From Stomorhina lunata (taxonomy: Eukaryota > Arthropoda > Insecta > Diptera > Rhiniidae), in assembly GCA_933228675.1 (NCBI GenBank), contig OW121742.1:128937983-129001982 (forward strand): DNA of 64,000 nt, written 5' to 3'. The translations under genes were made by a program, and so were the position numbers. This document shows positions 22,918 through 34,935 of the stretch, in pieces (positions within the stretch are counted from its first letter, which is position 1; each line of letters starts with the position of its first letter). Under the pieces are notes generated by a model that searched no databases, had not been told where the DNA came from, and worked only from the letters and a program-made list of their open reading frames with translations.

Positions 22918-24035
22918 ATGCAGAGGTCGTCACAAAGAGAACATAACAAACAAATCGTCGGCAGAGTTCCCGTTTTTTATATTTCTAAGACTGAAATAGG
23001 TACTTTTTCAATACCCATTGATGTTTTAAAAAGAAAAAGTTTTCTACTCTTTTTTTTTAATATTTTTAACAATATTAAAAGAAAATATTTTTATCTATAG
23101 AAAACTTTTACATACAATTTTTAATTAAAAATTTTTCTATAGAAAATCTTTTTTTTAAAATTTTTTGTAGAAATTCTTTTTTACCAAAAACTTTTGATTC
23201 AAAATTTTTTTGATCACAAAATTTCTATAGATTTTTTTTTAATTTTTCTATAGGAAATTTGTTTATCAAAAATTTTTCTATAGAAAATTTGTTTATCAAA
23301 AATTTTTCTATAGAAATTTTTTTATCAAAAATTTTTCTATAAAAAATTTTTCTATAGAAAATTTTTTATCAAAAATTTTTCTATAGAAATTTTCTTTTAG
23401 AAAATTTGTTTATCAGAAATTTTTCTATAGAACATTTTTTTATCAAAAATTTTTCTGTGGAAAAATTTTCTATAGAAATTTTTTATTAAAAATTGTTCTA
23501 TAGAGAATTTTTTATCATAAATTTTTCTATAGAAAATTTTTTTATTTTATTTTTTATAAATGTAACAGATTTGGGATCAAATGCAAATACACTTCTTTTT
23601 GAATAAAATTTTTTTTATCAAAAATTTTTCTATAGAATTTTTGTTTACCAATAATTTTTCTATAGAAAATTTTTTAATCCAAAATATTTCTATAGAAAAT
23701 TTTTTAATCCAAAATATTTCTATAGAAAATTTTTTTTTCAAAATTTTTCTATAGAAAATTTTTTGTCAAAAATTTTTCTATCAAAACTTTTTCTATAGAA
23801 ATACTAATTTTAACGAGTCTTTTTTCTAGACAATTTTTTTATAAAAAATTTTTCTATGGAAAACTTTTCTTTAGAAAATTTTTTATTTAAAATTTGTCTA
23901 AAGAAAATTTTTGTATTTAAAGTTTTTCTGTAGAGATACTCATTTGAACAAGTTTTATTAAAGATCGTGATGTTTACGAAAATAACAAAATGTCGTCGGC
24001 TGCTGGTGGTATGGGCTGCATACGCCTGATTATAA
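22918..24035 (+). repeat. TATAG-array element, copy T2 (possibly two merged copies)
   Basis: The left flank CAGAGGTCGTCACAAAGAGA to about 23050 matches the left flank at 55386. The array of TTTTTCTATAGAAAA units runs about 23090-23555 and resumes at about 23605-23940. Between them a non-array insert (AACAGATTTGGGATCAAATG, about 23563-23608) is homologous to a segment of copy T3 near 33280, suggesting fusion or nesting of two elements. The right end is GGCTGCTGGTGGTATGGGCTGC, split here for length as GGCTGCTGGTGG and TATGGGCTGC at about 23998-24020. Confidence 0.6.
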
Positions 24036-24179
24036 GCAACATTTTGACTGATAGTTTTGTGCTCGTATTGGTCTGATTTAAAAATGCTGATCAGTCAAAA
24101 ATAAGCAAAACCTCACGCAAATAAAAACCACTTAATATAGTATATATTGATAAGAATTAGAGGTAGAGCCATTACTTAC

Positions 24180-24510
24180 ATTTAACATTTTTGGTTAGTG
24201 AAAAAGTTAGATCTGCTGGAAGTAGTAACCAAAATTTACCGAAAGAATTGTTTTTATAAAGAGAAGTAACACTTAGTAACAATTATACTGACTATATATT
24301 TGTATATAGAGTAAATACGAACTGGGTTACCTTATTTGAAAATAGGATAGTAAAAAAGGTTAAAGGTCGCGAAAAGGAGAGAAAAAAAATTAATAATTAC
24401 AGAAATTGAAGTTGTCGTCATGGGGATTGAACCCAGGCTAAATGTTATTCTAAATGTTATTCTTAGTAGTCGACGTGCAAAGCAACTAAGCCACTATATC
24501 CTCAATGTTC
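24180..24510 (-). mobile_element. Diverged copy of the CCCTGCAAGC-TIR/tRNA-like element
   Basis: A tRNA-like module lies on the minus strand at about 24420-24502 (B-box region GGTTCAATCCCC; A-box region GGCTTAGTTG). Upstream, GAGAAGTAACACTTAG and TGTATATAGAGTAAATACGAA match the 52.8-53.4 kb copy (CAAGTAACACTCAG, TGTATATAGAGCATATACGAA). Inverted-repeat ends were not recognisable. The tRNA-like part contains an 18-base direct duplication (TAAATGTTATTC repeated). Confidence 0.5.
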
Positions 24511-27373
24511 GACACTTAGAATTCTTTAAAATTATTTTAAGATAAAAACCAAAGAACATATAATTATAACTGCATCAGCTTTATTAATGAAATACATTGA
24601 TAACTATTTTCTTATAAAATTTTAATTCTAAATAGACTTTTCACATTTACAAAATGTTTAATAAACTTGACCTATACTGAAAACTATGAATATAAGGCCT
24701 GTCTTAATAAAGCAGCTGTTTTGTGAAGTGGAGAATTAGTTTTCAAAATTATTTGCTAATCTTCAAAAAATTTAATATAAAACACCTTTTTTAAGGACTC
24801 TTACAATGAAAGAATTAAGGCGTATTTTTTATTTTTGTTTTATTTAAAAAATAAAACTTTCCTTTGCTAAATTCAAAAAAAAAAAAAAAGAAACTGAAAA
24901 ACTGGGAAAAGTTCAGAAGCAGGAACAAATACTTTAGAGTTTAAAACAAATTGCTATATAAAAAAATTACACGAAGAAGACCACAGTAAATGTTGCAGTT
25001 GAGTATGAAAATCATGACGATGATGATTATGATGAGGCACTTGAAGTAACAAACTGCACTTGAATGTCAGTAGCACTTGAGGCGACATGAATTTGATGAA
25101 GGCATGACGACAGGTGGTGATGGTGGTTCTGGTACTTAGAATAAAACAGCAAAAAAATATGACAAACATATAAAACAATGATAGAAATGGAAATAATGTT
25201 ACCAAGTCATTGTTGTAATGGAAAAAGTGGCGCTAACATCAACCATTAAAAGTGATTTCAATGACCATTTGCCTTAAATAAAAATGATCGCCATCATTCA
25301 TCTCCAGTAGAGAAAAAACAATAAAAAAAATACGAAAAAAAATTTAAACCATCCGTCAACCATATTTTCTGTTAAAGTCTTTTGTTTGTTAGATTTAGTT
25401 AAGGAAGTAAGTGGCCTTTTCCTGTCATGCATCATTTCGTTCTACTTCTCTTAAGCACTGGAATGAAATTATTAATTCCACTTAAATGTGGCTCAAAAGT
25501 TGTAGTTGTTTGGAAACATGATGTTTTAGTTTCAATTGCTTCCACTTGCATTTGAATTTTTTTTTTATCTCCTGCCACATAATGATTATTTGTTTTCTTG
25601 ATAAAAAACAACAAAATTATTAAGAAAAGATTTATCAAAAGATAAAGAAGCGCTGAAAATTGTGTTTTCTTAGACATTTGATTTTATAACTATTTAATAT
25701 AGAACTGTATTATTTGGAATGAATTGGGGCTTAGACGAAAATTGTGAACTCTAGTGCCATATATTAAATTTACCAATTAAGATTATTAAATCAATTACGT
25801 GAATTTCTTAAAAAAAACATTATCTGTCAAAAGTGCTTAATACAATAGCAATGACAAATTAACCAAATCTTATTATTTAATATTTAATCAAAATATCAGT
25901 AGTTTCTTATTTATTGGCCAATTGTTTCAATATTTCACCACTCTCTGCTGTAGAGTGCTTTTAATACAAATTATATAATTTCTTTCAATTAAACACTGTC
26001 ATCATGTTCAATTTAACAACGCACATGCTCAGTAATTTCAACTCAATTAATGTGCATTGCAAAACAAAGTGACTTACACTACGCCACGGTACACCAAACC
26101 ACTCCATCCATACCCACTATTCCTCACTCACAGACCCAAGCACAAAGAATCTACTCTAAAATTAACTGAACTAAATATATGTATGTATGAATGAATGAAT
26201 GAACGAATGAGGGATTGATGAAGCGGGGAAGCAGGCGAAAATATGGTGATATAAATAAAGTGTTTGTCTGGTCTGTGTAAGACTTCACTAGATGATGTAT
26301 CATTTTTGATTAAGACACACATTTGCCACTTTGTATGCCATAATCTACAATTTGTGGCACTATTCTAGAGCTAAGAAGCAAAAACGAAAAAAAAAATATG
26401 TTTAATAAAAAACAGCTGTAACAAAATAAAACTATTCAACGCCACATAATAATCATACAAATAACTGTGGGAATGGGGGTCAGTAAAGTCATAAAGAACT
26501 GACTAAAATATTTTTCTGGTATTGAGTATGACGGCATTTTAACAGAAACAACATCAGATACAAATAATAGAAATATTTTACTGTTTTATATTTGAAAGGT
26601 GACCATTAACAATTTGGTTGTTTGTGAAGAGTGAAATTCCTTAATATTTTTCAACATTTTTATTACGAGTATGTTTTACATGAGAAATTTGCCAATTAAG
26701 ACAAATTTTGCTTAAAAATATAAACATTTGCTACACATAAAGAAAAGCTTGGTTAAAGAGATCATAATCTGTCATCATCAAAAAATAATATGATTACAAC
26801 AAAACATTAATTAAGCAGAGTAATAATAATAATATGATTGGGCGGAATTATAATATGATCACACCCAATCATAATAATATTCAAAGCAACCAAGTTTATG
26901 ATTGATTTCAATAGTAGCATCCAGACAAAAAAGCATTTTAATAAATTCAAATTTTGTTGCATTGAAAAATTATTATACAAATCATATGATTATATTTATG
27001 TTTGCTATGATCATTTTTTTTTCTTAAATTTAATTGAATTAATTAGATTTTCTTTATTTAAAGGAGGCCCTATGCTCCACTGGGAGTCAAGGATAACAGA
27101 AGAAGAAGAATTTAAAGGAAAAAAAATCTTATGGTCACCTCATTTCTGCAATTCTTTATTTTATTTCAATTAATAACAATAAACAACTTGCAAAAAAAAA
27201 AGAAATCAATAAAAATATTTTTTGTATTATTCGTCACAATTGATTGATGGTTTTAATGAATACACAACGAATTATAACGATTGTTACACAAATCAAGATA
27301 CATTTTTTTAATTTTTTTTTTTTGAGATAATGTTGACTAATTGAAAAACACTTAAACTAAATCTAATAAATTT
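24511..27373. other. AT-rich intergenic sequence with simple repeats
   Basis: No gene recognised. An ATGA tetranucleotide microsatellite lies at about 26179-26212, and an imperfect hairpin at about 26829-26880 has arms ATATGATTGGG and CCCAATCATAAT. The region 24960-25260 is somewhat richer in G+C and has GATGAT-type repeats; minus-strand frames there look like chance. Confidence 0.45.
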
Positions 27374-28121
27374 TATAGTCACTCAAATTACTGTCCCAAT
27401 GTTTTTAAGGTATTTACGAATATGAGTGTAACAACAAACTCTCTGATATTTGGTGTTATTGTATATTGGACTCGTGTTGACAACTAGAGTTAAAAAACAT
27501 CATTGTGATACTTACCGTTAATAAAAAAATAAATAAAACAAAAGCAAATTTTTATTGGGACAGTTTTTTGACTTTAGACTTATTTGCAAATTTTTTTTTA
27601 TTTAATATTTTGTATAGCCTTTATTCGCGGTTATTACAGCGCAGTATATTCTCTTCTAAATTTTTGCAATCACTTGGAGCAATGCCGTTCTAAGCTTCCA
27701 CCACATCTGCCCTCAGTTCATCTAAATTACCAGGGGTTCCGACAACACCTGCGCGATGGGTTTAAGATCGGGTGATTGACACGACCATTGCTCCAAGTGA
27801 TTGCAAACATTTAATAGAGAGAATGTCGCATAGCATAGAAGCCGTTATTACTGCGAATAAAGGCTATACAAAATATTAAATTAAAAAATATGTAAATAAA
27901 TCTAAAGTCAAAAAACCGTCCCAAAAAAAAAAATTTGCTTTTGCTTTATTTATTTTTTATTAACGGTAAGTATCACAATAATGTTTTTTAATTCTAGTTG
28001 TCAACACGAGTCCAATATACAATAATACCAAATATCAGAGATATTGAGCCAATAGCTTTGTTGTTACACTCACATTCGTAAACACCTTAGAAAGATTGGG
28101 ACAGTAATTTGTGTGCCTATA
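27374..28121. mobile_element. 748-bp foldback (long inverted repeat) derived from a Tc1-like transposon
   Basis: The left arm 27374-27684 and right arm 27786-28121 are inverse complements over about 310 bases with scattered mismatches. The right arm carries an extra ~16 bases (about 28046-28062, GATATTGAGCCAATAG region) absent from the left. Outer ends contain CAAATTACTGTCCCAA, a Tc1-type terminus. The 101-base spacer reads on the minus strand WSCQSPDLKPIAQVLSEPL, matching the third catalytic region of Tc1 transposases (QSPDLNPIENLW), then two stops. The structure suggests an inverted duplication around the transposase 3' end. Transcripts would form long double-stranded RNA. Confidence 0.75.
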
Positions 28122-28470
28122 ATAAATACAAAATGTTTATTTGACGATAGTAACAGGGCCTAACTATTATAAATTGGAGGTAAAAACTTTAAAATTTATT
28201 ATCTGTTATTATTTGGCAACACTAAACTTCATTGAAATATGATATTTTAACGCGTGACACATATTGTATGGGACAGTGTAACGCCAAATACATCTTTTTT
28301 AAACGATTCTAGAATATCAAACATTGATAGTTTCACGATTGCTAAATTTGCTCGTAATAGATCCAAGGCCGACACAATTTCGCAGCAAATAGTTCCCGCA
28401 CACTGTGTGTTAAGCTTTATTTTCTTAGAAGATATTAAAATATAGTATAAATTCTGAACGCTGACGCCAT
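28122..28470. other. Spacer without recognised features
   Basis: AT-rich; the 63-codon plus frame at 28254-28445 has no recognisable motif and is likely chance. Confidence 0.45.
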
Positions 28471-29140
28471 ATTTTTATACCCTTCACCACCATAGGTGGA
28501 AAGGGTATATTGGGTTTGTGCTGATGTTTTTAACTAATAGAAATATTGGTCTGAGACCCACCTATTAGTATACCAATTGACTTACTGAGTTGTTCTCCCG
28601 GAGTTGTTCTAACGATGTCCGTCCGTCTGGCTGGCTGGCCGGTTATCCATGTAAGCTTGCTATCATTCTACAGGTCGTAACTTTAAAGATAATTTGATGG
28701 AATTTGGCAAAAATATTGCTTATCATAACTTTAATCAGTGTTCTTAATTTTGTAGAAATCGGCCCATATTTGACCATACCTCCCATAGAAGACACATTCT
28801 CAAGAGACGTTTATATACACATAAAAGCACAAAAACGTTAATAACTCTAAAGATAAATGCATTTGCTTATTTAAACTTTGCACAGATAAATATTTTGTAA
28901 ATATAAACCAATAATCAAAATTTGGTAACAATCGGTCCACAATTGACCCCAGCTCCCATATCAGGCCCTTAGCCAGAAATAATATAAATCTCGAAATTTT
29001 GAAAAATTAGCACATAGCATGTGTATGTATATATGTCTCTATGACTTAAGGAAAACTTGTTTAATTGTTGGTCCATATTTGACCTTAGTAGTGAAGGGTA
29101 TGATATAGTCGGGCTTGACCGTCGATTTCAGTTCTGAAGT
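28471..29140 (-). mobile_element. mini-me/DINE-1-like repeat, copy C
   Basis: Inverted relative to copies A and B. It begins with the hairpin TACCCTTCACC / GGTGGAAAGGGTA (28478-28508) and contains GTCCGTCCGTCTGGCTGG (28617-28634), the GTCY microsatellite. It ends with TAGTGAAGGGTATGATATAG and TCGGGCTTGACCG (about 29088-29132). CATATTTGACCATACCTCCCAT is shared with the other copies. Confidence 0.65.
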
Positions 29141-29524
29141 TTTTGATGTCCAACAATTAGTAACATCGTCATATACATAAGTAGCTTGGACGCTGCTTTG
29201 TGCTATAAATAAAAACTTTTTGATAAATCCGATGGAATCATTTCTACGGAGTATAAAGCCGATTGAAGCATATTCAATTCTGTAATTAAATATTAATTTC
29301 TATTAAAATTATTAATTATCACAACATCTTCCGTCGGCGATAAGCCTACAGCAATAACACGCCGTTGACGAAAAATAAATAAAATTCGCTATAGAACAAA
29401 AATGCTTAAACAAATGCGTGTATATAACAACAAATGGCGCAACTTCACTGTTCTTAAAATAGATATCATGTGCAAATCTATCTTTATAGCCGCATCAGTA
29501 AATTTGACAACAAAATTGCAGATA
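29141..29524. other. Spacer, nothing recognised
   Basis: Slightly richer in G+C around 29330-29370 (GTCGGCGATAAGCC) but with no identifiable feature. Confidence 0.4.
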
Positions 29525-29669
29525 AGGGGCTGTTCACATATACCATAACGCTCTTAGGGTGGAGGGGATTATGACTTTTGTTAGGGTAGTGGTATTCTGG
29601 TATTCTACACAGGGGGGAGGGGGTTAAAAATCTGCGAAAATAATGTTACGTAATATGTGAAAAGCCCCT
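29525..29669. mobile_element. 145-bp MITE with AGGGGCTG-type terminal inverted repeats
   Basis: Ends AGGGGCTGTTCACATAT (29525-29541) and ATATGTGAAAAGCCCCT (29653-29669) are inverse complements with one mismatch, next to TA dinucleotides at both outer edges. The interior has subterminal CCATAACG/TGTTACGTAA and two G-rich runs. The GGGGCTGT...TTACGTAA layout is widespread in arthropod MITEs; the exact family is not identified. Confidence 0.65.
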
Positions 29670-31024
29670 AATTGAAAACAGACATGCTAGCTATAGGGCA
29701 TCTTTACATTGGGATTGGCCTAATTACTTATTTTATATTAATAAACAAGAAACCAAGCCACAACTAAAAAGCTTAACGATGCTTAATTAAAAATGTGTCA
29801 AAACTATGATAATAAAATATAAAACTTATGGAACTAACCATAACCAAGAGAATTTTCTAGTGATGATGATGTCTACGATGATGTAAGTGTGATATGTATA
29901 AGCAAAAAAACTGAAAGTACGAAAATTAAATAGGAAAATAAATTTGCATTAAACTAAAATAAAATTAATAAATTTTTATTTTGCAATGGATAACTATTAA
30001 CACATTTTTATTAATTAAATCATTAGATACTAGTAACAACGAGTGACCAACGCCCCAAAAATGAAAAAAACGAGAATAATAATCATAAGAAAAATATTTT
30101 ATTAACTTCAAACACATTCACATGCCATTAACCTATGCTATGTTTTTTTTTCTATAATTTGTATGAATTTCTTTTGAATACTTAATACTAATCACATCAA
30201 ATGTAATTGAATAAGTTTAGCAGCAACAACCAAAAAAAAAAAGTAAAAATTCGAGATAAACAAGAAGAAAAATGTATCTGTGCAGCGGCATTGAATGGAA
30301 GTAAAAAATATATGTATAAGAAATAAAACTGATTTCCAAGCAAATTGTATGCAACCATAAAAGTGATCAACCAAAATAACAATTTACTTTCAATTCAATA
30401 AATAGCTGGAATACATAAATCTATTTGTGTACTTGTATGATTGTAAAAGTATCGTAGTAAGCCATCGATCGAAGTACACTGGGTATTCTACAAATATTGA
30501 ATGTATATTGTAATTTATAAAAATACAAACAAAAAAAAACAAAATAAAAATAAAGGAGTTTGTATTTATGAACTACATCATGCATACTACTCATGTACAT
30601 AAATACGTATATTTTGTATATAAAAAAATACATATAGAAAATATTTTTGAATGGGAAGGAGGAGATTTTATTTCTATTTTTATACACAGACATTTCAATG
30701 AATGAATGAATGAATGAATGAATAAATTGTATGAATAATAAACAGAAATATGCTTGAATTTATTTGCAATTGTATGGTAGATTGATGTAAGCATAAAGTT
30801 CGTTCATACGAGTATATTCATACTTATGTATAATATCTTTTACACTGAAAGAAAATACGTTTAATCGTAATCTTAAAAGATACTAATAACTTTGATAATA
30901 AGATAATTCAAAGCAATCTTCTTTTAATCTACTTATTTTATATCACATTTTCAAACCACTGAATCCTAATATGATTACACATAACCATAGTTTCATTTCA
31001 TCTATAATAATAATAATTTCCCCG
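29670..31024. other. AT-rich spacer with microsatellite
   Basis: No gene. An ATGA tetranucleotide microsatellite spans about 30696-30728. TACACTGAAAGAAAATACG at 30840-30858 resembles one end of a TIR element, but a clear partner end was not found. Several minus-strand frames (30192-30794) are low complexity. Confidence 0.45.
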
Positions 31025-31240
31025 ATAACATTCCAATTGGAGCAAGAAGTACCCCTCTCTCACACAATGAGCTGCATCCGATTCTATTTTTAGACTCATT
31101 GAAATAGACCATTAGATAGAGAAGTTTTACATAGCCTAACTTTTTTTTTGAAAATTTATTTTTTTCAAGTGAGTCTGACCGAGGATTAAACTTGGACCTC
31201 TGGTATGCTGGTATGGCGGATGACTAATCTGCTATACCAC
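31025..31240 (-). mobile_element. tRNA-derived SINE-like element, copy 3
   Basis: Minus-strand copy. The body includes GCATCCGATTCTATTTTTAG and ACTCATTGAAATAGACCA, shared with the 46-kb copy and a fragment at 63.36 kb. The tRNA-like head at the right end reads, inverted, B-box region GAGGATTAAACTTGG and A-box region CTGCTATACCA. Outer boundaries are approximate. Confidence 0.55.
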
Positions 31241-32483
31241 AAATAATAAAAACTTAAATAGCAAATATTACATTTTCTTGTCAATTTTTCATGTGATTAC
31301 TTCCAAGTGTATAAGAATGTTCTTACTACTTACTAGTACTTTTCTAAAAATTCATATGAATTGCATTATTATCGTCATAGTTGTTTACGTTCCTTGCTAA
31401 AAAAGTGAAACTTTTATTTTTCTCTTACGTTTGTCTAAACTATTCAATTTCATTTTCTTTTTATTTAGTTACACCAGTCACATTGGACCAGGAATGTAAT
31501 TTATGTTGTCATTTATTTTACATATTGATTTAGCTTTGAATATTTTTCATTTTCACGGCTAGTGTAAATAGTGTTTACTTGTATCACTCCAAGATTATCA
31601 TTTTTATAAATAAGTAAATATTGGTAAGAAGATACTTTGCATAAATAAAGTTTTACTTTTTCTTTATCTTCTCAAGAATTGAATTACTTAAGTTTTTTTG
31701 GTTTGTTTGATTATTTCCCCTAGATTCCCATATGCATCAGTTTTTCAATAATTTCTTTCAATAACTGTAATACTAGTAAAATAAATCTATTCAAACCTTT
31801 AACAACTTTCTAACATATGTAATGCTATATTTCTAAACATGGCTGTAAATCTCTTGTATTTATTATAAACCATAAATTGTTAACATTTATAGTTTATTTT
31901 TTATGAAAATATCGAAAGTGTGTGAAAATATGTTTTAGTAAAACTGTTTTCTTTCTTAATAAATCTGAAAACCCTAAAGTATGTTAACTTATATTGACTA
32001 AATGCAAATGCGAGTGTGTTAAGAAATGGAAAAAATAAAAAAAAAAAAACTTTATTTATTTATTTATATGTAAATAAATGGAAAAATGCATAATAAATAA
32101 AATATTATAGCAGATAACTGTTTAAGATGATTATTTGTTTGTATGTTAATAATTCACCGAGTTATTATGTTTTATTCAAAAGCTTATAAGATTTTCAATG
32201 GTTATACATATGTAATACAATATTAAAAGATATAATATGAAAAAGTTTAGTAAGCTTTTCGATTTTTTTATTACTAAATTTAAAACTAGCCATTTATTTT
32301 CCGAAATATTTACCTTGAATATTTTTTTATTCTGTTTCATCTAATACTACTACTACTATTACTTTTTCATTGCATTTAAAAACTTTGAATTTTATATTGC
32401 TTTGTTGGAAAAGTGTTTACTTTTTTAACTAAATCTATATAAAGCTTTTTTCAACAGCGACTTCCGAACTTTTATGATCAAAA
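31241..32483. other. AT-rich spacer, nothing recognised
   Basis: Homopolymer tracts and short TTTATTTATT repeats only (about 32049-32067). Confidence 0.45.
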
Positions 32484-33430
32484 GTAGGCAGCCCTTACCA
32501 CCAGAAGCCGATGATTTTTTGTTAATTTTCGTAAATGACACGATCATTTATAAAACTTGTGAAAATGAGTATTAAAATCAGTTGGAATTTGGATGTTAAC
32601 AGAGTTAGTTGGTGCCGCTTTCCTAAAGCAAAGACAAAAATAAAATAGGCAAGAAACAAATCAAAATCCAATTTATAGCAACGAAGTACATGGTTCATGG
32701 TTGCCACGACACTATTATTTTTGTAAACATTGGGAATATTTTTGTGAATATTGGGAATATTTTTCAAAACAGAAATAAATTCTACTATTAAACAATTTCA
32801 GATTTTTATATTTTTTAGATATTTTTGATCCAAAAATTTGTTATAGAATATATTTTGAAATAAAATTTTTGAGAAAAAAATTTTTGATGAAAAAAATGTC
32901 TATAGAAAAATTTTTGATAAAAAAAATTTTCTATAAAAAATTTTTCTTTATATTTTTATCAAAAATTTTCTATATTTTAAGCGAAAAATATTCTGTAAAA
33001 TATAATAGAAAAATTTTTAATAAAAAGTTTTCCATAAAAAAATTGTTGATAAAAAAAATGTTTCTATAGAAAAAATTTTCAATAGAAAAATTTTTGAAAA
33101 TAAAATTTCTATAGAAAAATTTTTATCAAAAAAATATGGATACATTTTTGATAATAAAATTTTCTATAGAAAAATTTTTGATAAAAAAATTTTTGATAAC
33201 GAAACTTTTGATAAAAAAAATTTTTGGTAACAAAATTTTCTATAAAAAAAAAAAATTTCCTCAAAAAGAAGAGTATTCGCATTTTATCCCAAATCTTTTA
33301 CATTTATTTATTAATGTAACAGACCAATTTATTGATAAAAAGCCAAAAAATGTTTGCGGAGAAACCAAATTCCTCGGCGCGTTTCGATGGTTTGTTAAAC
33401 CATCTCTTCAGGAGGATTATCCCCAATTTA
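32484..33430 (-). repeat. TATAG-array element, copy T3 (inverted)
   Basis: Reads as the inverse of T1. The right flank begins GGCAGCCCTTACCACCAG, continues with GTTGGTGCCGCTTTCC (32611-32626) and TTGGGAATATTTTTGTGAATA, then a degraded TTTTCTATAGAAAA array (about 32870-33250). The left flank (about 33260-33430) ends CTTCAGGAGGATTATCC, the inverse of T1's GATAATCCTCCTGAAG type sequence. The 123-codon frame over it is array translation (Lys/Phe/Ile-rich) and not a gene. Confidence 0.6.
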
Positions 33431-34935
33431 GACAGATCAAAAACCTCGCATTATTACTAAGTTTACAAACAAAACTTTTCAGAATTATGTTCATAAACCA
33501 TAAGTAAAAGCGTAGATTATCGACTGAACAAAAACAAACATTTTTCAGTTTTCATGTAGAAATGTATGTATATAAAATCATAGAACTTTTTGCAGATTTT
33601 TGAAAAAAAGTGTAAAGAGATTATCAATGCTTTCCAGACAATTGACCTGCTTTTTATCTACCAGCATTTTTTACAAATATATTTTAATGTGCTCTAATTT
33701 AACTTAAGACCTCCTGTAGTCAAAATTTGTTTCACAAATATGTAAAATATATTTGTTACATTATTTTTTTTTTAAATATTAATTAATATTACAAAACAAA
33801 ATTGAAATTTATAATTTAAAAATCACAACCAAAACATAACCCAATCAATTATATTCATTTATTCCCTAAAATTCTAACAAATAATTGAATGTAACGATTA
33901 TTTTGAATTCGTTTGTGGTGCAAAGTTCTCATGACATTTTAAATTGATTTCATCAACAAATTCAATTGATTGCACAAGACGTTGTTGGTTTTTGATGCCG
34001 TTAACGTTAAGAAAAAAACAACAACACCAACAATAATGTAACGATCTTTATGTTGAAATCCTAAAAACGTCAGTTATGATTTCGAACTTAATTGCAAGAA
34101 TGTCTTTGTGTGTTTGTGTGTGTTTGAGGGAATTTATGTAAGTTTGCGTGTATCGGAAAATATCAAATCAAGAAAATAATAACTCTTTAATAAACTATTT
34201 CAATTGCATGTTGTTTAACAGTTTTTTTATTTATTGTTTTTGTTTTCTTTTTTTTAGCAATTTACGAGTAATATTTTTAACAAATATTACGTTTGAATTT
34301 CCTTTATGTGTGTGTTCGAAACATTTAGTGATTTTTTTGTTTCTCCTTTTGTTTTTTCGTGCGTAATTGAAATTAATTTCAGTCAATTTTTGTGATTTAT
34401 TGATTGGTTTCATCATTTTTCTTCATTTATGCTGACAGCATTTGTAAACTACAAACATTTTAGAGGAATGAATTGTTAAAGCTAAAGGCAACATTTAACA
34501 ACAAAAACAACAACAAATAAAACATAAATACGTACATTTATGCACACTCGACTAAATAATGTTGAAAGAAATCCATAAAATGGGGCGTTCAATTTTGGGG
34601 CGAAATACTTGTTCATGCTGCCACAATCAAATTAACGTACTAGTCATATTATAACAAAAAATTGACTTAAAAAGTTAAGGATTAGACAATAACAATAGGC
34701 ACCAGCAATTTTAAGACAGTTTTGAATATTGCCCAGCAACATTTTGTATTTTTGGAATTTTGTACTAATAGTAAATTTAATATATTGCCCACCACTGTTT
34801 ACTTAACTTTGGTTAAAGAGTGGACACGATCACAAATTCTTATGGAGCTATCATAGTTTGATTCAATCATTAAATAACATGAAAGTGCAATTTTTTTTTA
34901 AGAGATAATCATAAATGTGTCACATTTTCTATGTA
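33431..34935. other. AT-rich spacer, nothing recognised
   Basis: Contains a GT-rich run (TTTGTGTGTTTGTGTGTGTT, about 34104-34124) and CAACAACA-type repeats (about 34500). No supported gene. Confidence 0.45.

Noticed and set aside
32869..33507. Lys/Phe/Ile-rich ORFs (also 55376-55651 and 55758-56108)
   Set aside because: They are translations of the TTTTCTATAGAAAA tandem array; composition is periodic and frames exist only because the unit lacks stops in some phases.
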